A stretch of DNA of 64,000 bases from Rutpela maculata (lineage: Eukaryota; Arthropoda; Insecta; Coleoptera; Cerambycidae). This document shows, piece by piece, positions 1 through 10,300 of the stretch. The stretch is taken from assembly GCA_936432065.2 (NCBI GenBank), contig OW386292.2, positions 99,095,829 through 99,159,828 of the forward strand. The letters run 5' to 3'. The notes beneath the pieces are model-generated. The model saw only the letters and a program-made list of their open reading frames with translations. It was not told the origin of the DNA and searched no databases. Each line of letters begins with the position of its first letter. The first letter of the stretch is position 1. The position numbers and the translations under genes were made by a program.

Positions 1-341
1 AGGTAATTCGTTTGTTCCATTTATTCTATGTATATCCTATACATTAATTTGCCTTTACAGAAATATGCTGCTCGCATGGCGAAAGAACTCTAGAGATTGT
101 TGTTGCAACAAAGGCATTGGTGCGGGAACAAAAAGCAACATTTGAGAAATCGATTGGTGTTATTCCTCGACAAACACAGGATATTGTACAATCTTTTGAT
201 ATAGTGTCTAAAGTACCTATTAAATTACATAGAAAACTATTAGAATATGAAAATATTAAGTCATCTGACGAGGCTATTCAACAATTGGTTTGCCTGCCCC
301 AAACCTTTCTGCTATTAACCCCTAACCGTCTCCTATTGTAG
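1..341 (+). CDS. Exon-like ORF of unknown gene preceded by a short intron
   Basis: The window opens on AG|GTAATT, a good 5' splice site, and positions 49-60 read as a pyrimidine-rich tract ending in ACAG. This suggests a 58-nt intron at 3-60, a typical insect size. An open frame then runs from 61 to a stop at 339-341, containing a polar segment (REQKATFEKSIG near 125-160) and a helical-looking stretch (KLHRKLLEYENIKSSDEAIQQL is the region 219-285). The last part (after 285) is less protein-like, so the exon may end earlier. I do not recognise a family. It could be the last exon of a host gene lying upstream of the window, or a transposase exon. The start is not an ATG; the reading is open through the acceptor. 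Confidence 0.3.
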
Positions 342-439
342 ATAACTTATAGATAAATTGTACGCTATCGCACGCTGCTTGTTTTCCTAATAGCCAACCG
401 TAGTTTCGCTTACTTGAGGTACATGGTGTACATATTAGG

Positions 440-710
440 TGATTATAAATTTATATTATGTTTGTATTATATTTCAAAGTATTCCTATCACTCGGTACCT
501 GATTTTGTTAAAAAAAATTTTTATAAAGTTAAATAAAGATTGTTATTTTACCAAATCATGCTTTTCACTGCTGCGTGTGTGAATTTCTAATCTATCTCAC
601 CGACCTCTAGACAATTACCGTCACTTCACTGCGCTACCCCAGCTCCACTGTATTGGTTGTTGTAGGACAATCCGTTATTCTTTTTGGAATTGGTGCCCGA
701 GCAAATCCGT
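440..710 (+). repeat. Decayed LTR end with primer-binding-site-like motif
   Basis: An AATAAA-bearing AT-rich segment (about 515-545) is followed by a mixed segment and then TTGGTGCCCGAGCAA at 690-704. That resembles the TGGCGCCC-type primer-binding site that follows the 5' LTR of retroviruses and LTR retrotransposons, and it resembles the clearer copy near 34,160. The layout (polyadenylation signal, U5-like stretch, then the motif) is the order expected in an LTR. The LTR start cannot be placed, no gag follows, and the matching 3' LTR was not found, so this is a remnant at best. Positions 342-900 hold no other gene I can support. Confidence 0.3.
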
Positions 711-1120
711 AATAAATCTGTTTAAAGCTACAGTGTCAAAGTGACACACTCCTACTTTCAAAAAGGGTGCAGGAAATAAAAGAAATTTTTGACTATCCGA
801 ACACAGGTCTACAAGAAAAAAAAATCTGCTCCAAGAACTTAAATCTATCATGCCTTAAGTATTTTTGGGTGCTGAATTCGAATTTTCAATTAAATAGCGT
901 TCGGCTAAACACGGCGGATCTAGACAAGGAAAGTCGATAAAATCCCCCAAGCCAAGGTGTGTGCGACCCGTGCCGAGGGCTGAATGTCACCGGGGTGAAA
1001 GGTGTCACTAACGGGGCCTCCGGAAAACAGGGCTACATTCCGGAGTATTTTTGCCTTACCAAGGCATGCGGGGCTCTGCTATGGTGGACTTCCGTTTCCC
1101 CAGCTACTCGTGGGAACTTT

Positions 1121-2285
1121 ATGGCCGACAGCAACAAAAACCAACCCAACGAGGGGGTTCCAAACCTCGATCTTCTTCAAGAAGAAACTGAACTAATGGA
1201 GCTTGGGATCAATCCTACTCCATCTTCCAGCCCGATCCCGCCGACTCAGGTTAGGGAGCCGTCAAGGCCTCCGACCCCAGAGCCCGAAGGAGAAGGCAAT
1301 CCTGAGGAAGAGGCGTCCAAAATTTTGGGCAACCTCTCCCTGAAAAGGAAAAGATTCGGAGGCGCCATAAGGAAGCGTCTGAGTCGCCTGGTCAAGAGCG
1401 GAATACCTTACCAAACCGCCTTGGAACAGGTTCTTGAGCGGCAACGTGAAGCCAACCGGCCGCTGGAGCGGGGACAAACCTCCTCTGCGCGCGCTGAAAC
1501 GGCCAAACGTCAACGCTCTGATGGTAACTCACCTGAACAGCGGGCAAAAAAGCCCCGGGAAGGTGAGTCTACCGTCAAACCTTCCTTCAGGGATGTCTCT
1601 GAGGGTGTCAGAGTGGGCATTATCCACACTGAATACCCTGGAACAACCCTGGATAATGCTCAACTGGGGACTCTGCAGAGAGCGATAATGCACTCTGTAG
1701 AGCAAATCCCAGAGGGTGGTCCGCAGGTCAGATTCCAGAGCTGCACACATCGGCCTGGATATCTCCTGATAACCTGCGCGGATCAGACGAGCGTCACTTG
1801 GTTGGAGGCGACGACATCGTCCCTTCAGCCTTGGGATGGAGCTCGACTGAAGCTTGTGCAGGGAAAAGACATCCCTGATGAAGCCGGTCTTCGGCTTTCA
1901 TCAGAGGTTGTAATGACAAGGCTGCGTAAGATGAACCACGGCCTGAACACTCGGGAGTGGAACATCTTACACAGAGAAACGTCGGGACCGGGGCAGACCT
2001 GGACGTTCTCAGTCGATGAGGCGTCTAGGGCTGCACTGGAGGGGCTGAATTACAGGCCCTACTTTGGATTCGGGCAGGTGCAATTCCGCCCGAAGGTCAA
2101 GGTGGGGGCTGCGTCAACCTCTAAACCGACTTCGGTGGCGAAACCGCCGGCTAAAGGGGGCAAACCAAATTTGCCCCCACAGGCAGGCGAAACGCCCCGA
2201 TCTACTGGGAAGGGTAAAGCCATCCCAGGCCAACCTCCTCGGAAGAAGAGTGGGAAGAAACCACCTTCTAAAGAGGATAAAAAAA
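1121..2285 (+). pseudogene. ORF1 (DUF4780-like RNA-binding protein) of non-LTR element, 3' truncated
   Basis: Open frame, most plausible ATG at 1121 (upstream in-frame codons from 959 lack an ATG context). The N-terminus is acidic and proline-rich, then comes a basic stretch (KRKRFGGAIRKRLSRL, about residues 74-90), and residues about 157-330 match the pattern I know as DUF4780, common in insect ORF1 proteins and taken to bind the element RNA. A lysine/proline-rich tail follows. From about 2285 the DNA switches to RT homology in another frame, so the annotated stop at 2414-2416 is read out of frame and the original C-terminus (where zinc knuckles often sit) is lost. Confidence in ORF1 identity is good; in DUF4780 moderate. 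Confidence 0.75.
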
Positions 2286-4523
2286 TCGCCCCCCTTTCCT
2301 CATCAGACTATACAGAGCTGGTCTGGTATGGAACTATATCCCATCCAGTTGGGCGGCGGTTAAAGTGGTATATATACCAAAAGTGGGTCGGACGGAACCA
2401 GACCCCAAATCGCTAAGACTCATCAGCCTGACATAATTTCTGTTGAAAGGCCTAGAAAAGGTTCTGGACGGACATATCAGGAGAAACATCCTGAGCACCT
2501 ATCCTCTGAATGTTCACCAGTATGCCTATCAACCTGGCAAATCAACAGAACTAGCACTAAATAACCTGGTCGGGAAAATCACCCAATCTCTTGATGAAAA
2601 AGAGATTGCGGTGGCAGCATTCCTTGACATTGAAGGAGCATTCAACAATGCACTGCCCAACTCCCTATACACAGCTGCGGCTGCTAGAGGAGTTGAGCTA
2701 ACTATAACTGGCTGGATCCAAGCTATGCTTGAAAATAGAATCATAACGACTTCTCTACAGGGAGAAACGGTCAGATTCAGGGCCGCAAGAGGGTGTCCAC
2801 AAGGCGGGGTTCTTTCCCCCCTTTTGTGGTCACTGCTTGTGGATGATCTGCTGGCCATTCTCTCTCTGTGGGAAGCCGAGATTCAAGCATATGCGGACGA
2901 TCTAGTCATTATGGTTAGAGGAAAATCTGAAGAGGTACTCTCTATTACCCTTCAAGAGGTGCTAAATACAGTTCATATTTGGTGTGAGAGGGAGCAGATG
3001 ACTGTGAACCCCCCAAAACTGTAATAGTACCCTTCACCAGAAAAAGGAGGCTGAACAATTTAGTGCCGCCCTCCTTAGCAGGTGAAACTATTCCATTTGC
3101 GGGGGAAGTGAAATACCTAGGGGTTACACTAGATAAATCACTCAACTGGAACTCCCATTTGGAAAAGGTAATCCACAAGGCGCGACTCTCCTTATGGACA
3201 TGTCGCAGAATTTGTGGAAAAACCTGGGGCATAGGTCCCCAACAAATATACTGGCTATACGTTACGGTCATAAGACCAATGGTAGCGTATGCCTCCATAG
3301 TTTGGTGGTCGAAAGGGCTACAACAAACGACCAAAGCCAAACTCTCTGATCTACAGAGACAAGCATGTCTGGCGGTAACTGGTGCGATAAGTACCACACC
3401 GTCAGCAGCTCTGGAAATCCTCCTGGATCTACCCCCTCTCCACATCTACTTGGAGAGAGAGGCCAGGTGGGCAACATACAGACTTCAACAAGCGGTAAAC
3501 AATAGGCCGCAGGCTAGCATCATGGAACGCAACAGGCTGTCAGATGACATGGAGTGTCATGGCATCCTGGGAATGCTTTCAGATGTGATGCCTACCACGA
3601 CCAACTATGAACTGCCTTTTACCGTCCTTTTTCCTGGAAGAGACGAATGGGATCGGAACAAAACTGACCTACAAAAAGCAGACATCTGTTGGTTTACAGA
3701 CGGCTCCAAAACCCCTGAGGGAGTTGGAGCTGGAGCACACAGTCGCAACCCCAAGGTAAGAATCACTTCGAGCCTGGGTAATTATGCGACTGTCTTTCAG
3801 GCAGAAGTTCATGCCATTGAACTGTGTACAAGGAGGCTTGAGCAGATGCATCCTAGACGCAGATCAATAAAAATATTTTCAGACAGCCAAGCAGCTCTCA
3901 AAGCTCTTGGCTCACATCGCCGCAATTCTAAATTGGTCTGGAACTGCCAAAAGGCTCTAGCCCGAGTGGGCAGATACAACAAATTAACTCTGGTCTGGAT
4001 ACCGGGCCATTCTGGCTTGGAGGGCAACGAAGTAGCCGACTCCTTAGCCAGGGAAGGTGCGGTATCAAAATTTATCGGACCGGAGCCAGTGCTTGGCATA
4101 TCGGCAAGCACTGCGAAAACAACCATCTTGGCCTGGACTGAGGGGAAAATCCTCCAATACTGGCAAGAACTACCAGGATTAGTTCATTCAAAGGAGTTCA
4201 TCACATACCCCTTGAAATCAAGAACTAAAAAACTATTAGAGTTAAACAGGTTACACCTAAGAACTCTTGTTGGCCTATACACTGGGCACTGCAGACTTAA
4301 TCACCACCTACACAGACTCGGAATAGTGGACAACGCTGAATGCCGACTGTGCTTGGAGGAGGATGAAACGGCAACGCACATTTTATATACCTGTCCTGCT
4401 GCAGAAAGAACCAGATTCTCACTCTTTGGCAAAGGGCAACTGCTGCCAGAGGATCTGGACAACCTCTCACCCAATAAGGTAGTCGACTTTATCAAAAAGC
4501 TGAACCTGTTGGGTGAAATATAA
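2286..4523 (+). pseudogene. Reverse transcriptase plus RNase H of the same non-LTR element, broken
   Basis: RT homology begins about 2290, in the frame giving VKVVYIPK at about 2365-2388, and continues through PKSLRLISLT. It meets an in-frame TAA at 2434-2436, then runs on to a YADD catalytic box near 2890. A one-base deletion in a C run near 3008-3013 shifts the frame, and the rest (3030-4523) is open: RT thumb, then RNase H with TDGSK near 3696, SDSQAALKAL near 3880 and a HSGLEGNEVAD box near 4010. A cysteine/histidine motif (CRLCLEEDETATHILYTCP, near 4341-4400) closes the protein, as is usual in the Jockey/I/R1 groups. Domain 0 of RT and the whole endonuclease are absent. The element is dead. 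Confidence 0.85.
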
Positions 4524-4610
4524 TTAGGAGTGAGCCACAATAGACCAGATGGTCGCAGTGGAGTGTCTGTTACTTAGCCCACTCACATATCAACCTAACC
4601 TAATCGCTAT

Positions 4611-4839
4611 TTGGAACGTCTTGTGTATGTGGCGGTAGTGCCTAGTTGTATAGGAAAGCTTAAGTGTAGATGAGTTGACTTGTTACTGGAGAACTTGGCG
4701 AACTATCTGGAAATGAAAGTGATGAATAAATTTTTTCTTTTATACTCTTTGGGGTTGTAAACAAGTTCAGATTTATCAGGCTTGCTCAAAAAGGTCCCCT
4801 AGGAATTAATTTCCGTCCAACATTTTATTGAAAAGTTAA
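4611..4839. other. Unassigned sequence between element and satellite
   Basis: No coding frame of note. An AATAAATTTTTT-like stretch near 4725 could be a polyadenylation signal but nothing upstream in this interval supports a transcript. Confidence 0.2.
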
Positions 4840-5345
4840 CTTTATTACTTTACTTTTTTAGTTTTTGAAGGATTTGAAATATTTTGTGCCCATTTGTTAG
4901 TCTTCTATGATGTGCTTCTTTCTGATTAATTTGTTTTTAATTTTCTCAGCGAAGCGCTTAATAACTGGAGTTGTTGCGCACTCCGTGACATTTTCCTCAA
5001 AAATTTGATTGGAATTGGTGAATAACTTTTTTATTTTAAGAAAAAAAAACTTTTTTACCATTTGATAGTCCTTAATGACATGCTAAGCTCTGGATATTTT
5101 TCTGATTGATTTTCTCAACGACGGGTTTATTAACTGAATATTTTGCACGCTCGGTGAAATTTTCTTTCAAAATTTTATTGGAAATGGGTGAATAACTTTT
5201 TTAGTTTAAGAAAAATTTTAAAAGTTTTTTAGCCATTCGGTAGGTCTCGAGTATGTGCTTCTTTTTGGTTAATTCGTTTTTTAAACTTCTCAGCGATACG
5301 CTAGAAATTAATTATTTAGTGAATTTTAAGCGTTCGGTGACAAAG
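4840..5345. repeat. Diverged tandem repeat, about 170-185 bp unit, three copies
   Basis: Three consecutive blocks share the same landmarks in the same order. They are a T-rich TTTTTTAGTTTxxGAA segment (4855, 5028, 5197), a TAGTCxT/TATGTGCTT segment (about 4899, 5067, 5241) and a CNCGGTGA-type segment (about 4983, 5152, 5335). Spacing varies from about 169 to 183 bp and the copies are strongly diverged. This looks like an old satellite-like array or the internal repeats of a non-autonomous element. No coding capacity. Confidence 0.6.
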
Positions 5346-5509
5346 GCCTATTTCAATTGTCGAAAGTAGATAGATCATTTTACCATAAAAAAGAAACATT
5401 ATTGTCCTTTGGTAATCGCATTTTGGAACATCAATCATTGTTAATGTCAAAATCATTTCATAGTAAAAAAGCTTACAGCACCATATATCAACGTTTGTCT
5501 CGATACTTA

Positions 5510-6000
5510 TGTTCGGAATATGCCAACTAAATATCAACAGATGGTACATACTAAAGAAATTGACACATTACAAAACGCAATTACCTTTGGTTCACAACAA
5601 CAATAGATTCAAGCTTATAAAATTCTGTGAATACTTCAATTCCACAACAACAAAATTTTCAAAGAAACTACATTCCATTCCAGAACTCTGTTCGACAAGT
5701 TGCTTACCCTTTTTCATCAACAAATTCCACCAAACATTTTCAATCCAATGGCTTAATCAAACCTTGCTTAGAAATATTCACACCACAACCAAACTCTTCA
5801 ACAACCACGTACAAACGTATGAAAACCTGAATAAAACATTCCCACTTACAAACCAACACCAATGCAAACTTCCACAACTGATAAGACTATACAAGGGCCC
5901 TTTCAAAAAACCAGTTCATAAAATACTTTATTCAATAATACGTGAAGAAATGTTCCATAATGACACACACACCTCAATTCTATTCTTACAATCACATTTA
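5510..6000 (+). pseudogene. Gag-like (nucleocapsid-like) fragment of an LTR retrotransposon
   Basis: Two overlapping frames (5509-6030 and 5627-5830) translate this stretch. The second is rich in Gln, Asn, Phe, Pro and Ser (IPQQQNFQRN, QSNGLIKP) and resembles the Q/N-rich nucleocapsid tail of the gag gene annotated near 42,060-42,310 in this window. No zinc knuckle is visible. It lies upstream of errantivirus-like pol remnants at 7.8-9.2 kb and could be the gag of that copy, separated by other repeats. Compositional similarity alone supports this, so confidence is low. Confidence 0.3.
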
Positions 6001-6002
6001 AC

Positions 6003-6320
6003 AAAAGTTGTTTTTATTTTGTGTTGCTAAACAATATCTGAGAAATAAATTCTGTCGAACGTACGAAAAAGAAATATTACATTCCATGTATAAATTTCAT
6101 TTTAAAAATTTTCCCACACCATTTTTTTCATAAAAGTTGTTCGCTTAGTATTGTTGAACAATATTTGTCAAATAAATTTTTCTGTCAGACGCACAGAGAA
6201 GAAGTTATAACAGTTAACGCATAAATTTCATATTCTAGTTAATATACCTTCGACTTTAAAGTTTTCTCAGACCGATTTTGTTTCTTAACAGAAGTTGTTC
6301 GCCGTACTGTAAGAGCGGCC
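6003..6320. repeat. Tandem repeat, about 130-150 bp unit, two and a half copies
   Basis: The segments AAAAGTTGTT (6004, 6136; AGAAGTTGTT at 6291), ACAATATxTGxxAAATAAATT (about 6030 and 6160) and CATAAATTTCAT (about 6090 and 6219) recur in the same order, giving a unit of about 130 bp followed by a longer, third partial unit. It is non-coding. Confidence 0.55.
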
Positions 6321-7779
6321 CTATTTGTAAAAGAAAGTTTATTTGGACCTTTGTATTACCAGAATCACACTTGTATACATACAAAACTATCTAAATTGAA
6401 CCTACTTCATCCAGTTCGTTTCTTAAGAATACACGATATAGCGACTGTATAGTTACAAATCCATTGGAAACGTCATTTAGGATTCTAAGAATAGTTTACT
6501 TGAAAATATAGGTCTATATTATTTAATATATGAAATTCTAATATCTACTGCCACATTGAATATTTTTATTTCTCGTTTTGACTTTAGAAACTGGGTATTG
6601 TACTATTGAATATGTTATGGTTTTTGATTAGGTACGCGTAAAAACGTGACGGTATTATGATTTTAAGTTTATAAAACTGAGGGAAAATTATTTACTTCTC
6701 CTTTTTATTTCATAATAGAGTTGCAATTGTTCATTCATCTATGGATAGAAAAAAAATAGTAATAGTAGCCTTTGAAAAAATTACTTTGCCAATCCAAAGA
6801 GCAAAGCAACATTTCATATTCGATTCCACATTTAGTATGGTTGTATACAAAGATATTGCTTCTTTACTCAAAGGTACTAAATTCGGATATTTATCGCATG
6901 ATATACAGAAATGTTGATTTTTAAACAATACTTCTTGGAAAATTATTCCAGTGTTGATAAGAATTATGTTGTTAAAATTTGAGGTAAACCCTACAGATGT
7001 TTGTAAGTTTTGGCGGGACGATTCCTCAACCTACAGAAAACTATGCCAGGAATTTGGTATGAAAAACTCCACTAAAAATAGGAAAAAAAATTATAATTTT
7101 TGGAAGTAAATAAAATTATTTTCTGAAAATATTATTGAAGCAGATGATGTAAGTCTAAACAGGGATACGAGAAAAGTGGGAAATGAAAGTAGAAAATGAC
7201 ACAGTTGATAAGCTGTTACAGGTCTCCGAGACTACCCTTAACCACTCTGAGAGTAAGAAGGTAAAATCAAGTTTTAAGGATAGAGAAGTAACTGGAAATT
7301 TATATAGCTCCACTCCAAAAGTATCATCATTCGAAAGTAATAACTTTTATCTTCAGAAACAGAAAGTGTAAGCCGCCTACACGATTCAGGTCAGTCAGGT
7401 ACATTTATTATAGACAGTTTTATTTGGAATATAATATATAAGAATGGAAAATTAAACATATATGTTAATAATGTTTGTATAATAGTGTTTAAGTACGTCA
7501 AATATTTAAAGAAGACCGATGCAATAAATATTTTCGCTATTTGCAAGCAATTATAATTGTAAGAAATTTAAAATTTACCTAAAACATAAAACAGCATATG
7601 TATACAGCTCTTCTTTAAACTATCATCATGAAAGTTATCTAACTAACCAGGTACGTGGTGTCGAAAGATGTATGATGAAGAAAAAGATAGCTAATGAAAA
7701 ACCGTTTAATTTTAAAAAACAAGCTCTACTAATAGCGAGCAAATAACTGTTAAAACGGTAAAAAATTACAGAACACGAA
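6321..7779. other. AT-rich interval with one small unrecognised ORF
   Basis: Nothing could be assigned here. A 62-codon frame at 7183-7371 (MKVENDTVDKLLQVSE...) has protein-like composition (charged, Ser-rich) but no recognisable family, no splice context I trust and no neighbours with a shared function. It may be a gene scrap. The rest shows no repeats with clear structure. Confidence 0.25.
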
Positions 7780-9155
7780 ATCAGATGCAACTGGTCAACA
7801 ATACCCACCTCAGATCGCCGATGATTTTGAAGACGATTACCTTGATCTCAATATTCCTAATTTTCCAATACCTCCTTATTTTCTGAACTCTTCTGATAAT
7901 GAAGGTTCAGATACAAATAATGAAGAACAAAATCCTCTTTCGGACGAAGAACAATATCGAGGAAGAATTCGATGACTATATTAAACTTCTCTTTGACACT
8001 GACAGTTTCCGGACAATTTCGAAAAATTGTTGAAAAGTTGAAAAATTTTGCCCATAATTCATTTACAACAGCCCTGTTAAAATAAAATCTGGATCAGGAC
8101 AAATTATAGTCAATAAACAAACTTATATTCCATCCTTTCCTGAACTACATACTAATAAAAACTTTAATATCATTTTATTTAATTTTCATGATTACTTTGA
8201 TGCCGTACTTGGCCTAGAGGACATTAAAAAACTAAAGATGATTATGTCGTTCGGACATAACATAATTTATAACCAATATTTTTCATTACCAATACACGTC
8301 AGCGTCAACATCCAATTATTTCGGTATCAGGAAATAGCGTCATAGAATTATAATTTCTATCAATATTAGAGAATATTATTTAGGTATTAAGCAAATCACA
8401 ACACACACACTTTTTTATTTATTATGAAATTACCTACTTTTTGTATATTGTTGCCCTAATCTGGGCACGTTAATATACCATCATACGGAACTATCAATAC
8501 GTGAATTTACTACCAACAAAATCCATATCCCAGATTCAATTTCAAAAGTTGTCATTGGTAATACTCATCTTGAATTACACAATTATAATTCGCTTTCAGT
8601 TAATTTTAATCTTGAAAAACTGAAAGTTCGACCGATGGATAACTTCAATGTTATCTTATAATAATGCCAATTGAAAATGTAGACAAGAAACAAACTGATT
8701 CTTTATTAAAAATTGATCATCTAAATTCCGACGAAAAGACACAACTAATTAAACTTTGTCGTAAATACTCACACATATTTCAAAAACCAGACGACGTCTT
8801 GACTTTCACTTTCACGAGTACAGTTAAACATAATATTCAAACAAAACATAACCAACCTATTTATACAAGTTACTGGTTGCCTTATGTTCATATAAGTGAA
8901 TTTAATAAACAAATACCTAACATTACTGACATAGAGAAATTGGGGATATGTTCCTATTTTTACAGTATCGATTTCAGGTTTCCACCAAATAGAGATGCAT
9001 TCAAAGTCAATTGAAAAAACTGTTTTCTCTGTCAATAACGGTCATTGTGAGTTCATCTGGATGCCTTCTGGATTGAAAAACGCACTAGCAGCGTTTCAAC
9101 GCTGCATATATAATATTCTGAAATATTTACAAAATAAAATCTGCACGGTGTACAT
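7780..9155 (+). pseudogene. Errantivirus-like pol remnant (protease to reverse transcriptase), broken
   Basis: Scattered frames match the pol gene of Ty3/gypsy errantivirus-type elements. They are an acidic leader (about 7810-7970), a post-protease segment with the FDAVLGLEDIKKL pattern (about 8190-8235), a linker (8480-8640), and the start of RT with the LNSDEKTQLIKL pattern at 8720-8760 followed by a decayed KHNIQTKHNQP region. RT motifs resume near 9020-9150 (FIWMPSGLKNA) after an internal deletion. Numerous stops and frame changes make it non-functional. The RT frame is cut at 9155 by a transposon and resumes at about 14,806. Gene order and the equivalent, better-preserved copy at 43-48 kb support the call. 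Confidence 0.65.
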
Positions 9156-9517
9156 TAGGGTGGAACTTAACTATAAGGTGAAAATAAAACTTGTTTTGTT
9201 TTGATATGTAATAGTGAAATTTGTTTTCCTTTCTGGATTCCTAAACTGATAGTAAAGAGCTTTTATGGATATTCATTTATCGTCCGGTGCCGCACAGGCG
9301 TCAAAGTTTTAAAATCTATATATAAAGTAACTAAAAGAAAAAACGCAGCTCTTAGCTCAAATGTGCTATATATTAAGCAAATTCTACCCCCAGATGTCAC
9401 CACAAGAAGGAGGCTGCGTATCGACTTCCAACCCTCCCTTCCACCCTTTGTTATATTAGCTATTCAATCTAATTCAATTATTCGTTGAATCTGTGAAAAC
9501 TATGTTAAAGCGGCAAA

Positions 9518-10300
9518 ATGCCACCAGAAACAAGAAATAACCAAAGTGAAATTATAGTAAATTTTTTGAAAAGTCAAGAATTTGCTGATATCGTAAAAAA
9601 TGTTGTCAAAACGGAGACACAAAACTTAGCAGAGAAACTAGAAGAATTGCAAGCGCAAGTAAAAAATCTTAGGCAAAGTAATGTTGATTTGATTAGATTG
9701 TTAACAAATAATGAATCAGCACAAAAAGAAGCCCCGTCAAGAAACAATAATAATAAACTCGCAAATAATGCACAAGGAAACAAAAATTTAAGTTCAAATA
9801 AAAAAGAATTGATAACAATTAATCGTGAGGATAAAAAAGTAAACAATGAAGAACGAACTGAAAAAGTGTGGAACCAACAAAAAGTTATTAATGATAAACA
9901 AGATCTGGTAAATAAAGGGCACCATACACCGCAAGAGCATGAAAAGTGGGAATTTCCTAGGAAGAGAAAATGGAGAATAAATAATAGAACACGTTCAATC
10001 TATGGAAGAGCCGATGAAGGGTTGTCATTTAAGGGGGTAATAAAATATGTAGACTACCACGTGTACAGATTGCCACCCATCCTCAATGAAAACGATATTA
10101 GAGAACATTTATCATCAAAAGACATTACAGAAATTAAATGTACGAAAATGCAGTCGAAATATCCTGAAGAATATTCCTCATTTAAAATATCTGTTTCACT
10201 TAAACAGGAGAAATTATTTAGAAACCCGAATATATGGCCTGAATATTGCGTAATAAATCATTTTTTAAACAAGCTGTCCGAGAAAAATCAGATACATTAA
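9518..10300 (+). CDS. ORF1 protein of CR1/Jockey-like element
   Basis: 260 codons, ATG at 9518 in context GCAAAATGCC, uninterrupted. Residues about 30-65 form a likely coiled coil (KTETQNLAEKLEELQAQVKNL), followed by an Asn/Lys-rich linker. The C-terminal 90 residues (about 165-260, beginning FKGVIKYVDYHVYRLPP) resemble the RRM-like domain found in many insect ORF1 proteins, where it contributes to RNA binding. There is no zinc knuckle. The 3' end overlaps the beginning of ORF2 by a few dozen bases in another frame, implying reinitiation or frameshifting for ORF2. Family assignment rests on position and domain order. Confidence 0.65.
   Translation: MPPETRNNQSEIIVNFLKSQEFADIVKNVVKTETQNLAEKLEELQAQVKNLRQSNVDLIRLLTNNESAQKEAPSRNNNNKLANNAQGNKNLSSNKKELITINREDKKVNNEERTEKVWNQQKVINDKQDLVNKGHHTPQEHEKWEFPRKRKWRINNRTRSIYGRADEGLSFKGVIKYVDYHVYRLPPILNENDIREHLSSKDITEIKCTKMQSKYPEEYSSFKISVSLKQEKLFRNPNIWPEYCVINHFLNKLSEKNQIH

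Larger units (their letters stand above)
905..4610 (+). mobile_element. Non-LTR retrotransposon, internally deleted (I/R1/LOA-like, RNase H-bearing)
   Basis: A GC-richer block in AT-rich surroundings contains an ORF1 (1121-about 2280) followed by reverse transcriptase and RNase H (about 2290-4523) and a short 3' untranslated region ending CAACCTAACCTAA at about 4594-4606 with no poly(A). An RNase H domain after RT is found in the I, R1 and LOA groups of non-LTR elements. The AP endonuclease that should lie between ORF1 and RT is missing. The 5' edge is set by the composition change near 905. No target duplication could be identified. Confidence 0.85.

Noticed and set aside
959..1120. Upstream GTG-initiated extension of ORF1
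   Set aside because: Eukaryotic initiation at GTG is unlikely and the ATG at 1121 starts the protein-like composition; 959-1120 is probably 5' untranslated region.
1262..1750. ORFs on the opposite strand and other frames of the first non-LTR element
   Set aside because: Shadows of ORF1; composition mirrors the coding strand.
5316..5549. Minus-strand ORF of 77 codons
   Set aside because: AT-rich, no family resemblance, overlaps the satellite edge; probably chance.
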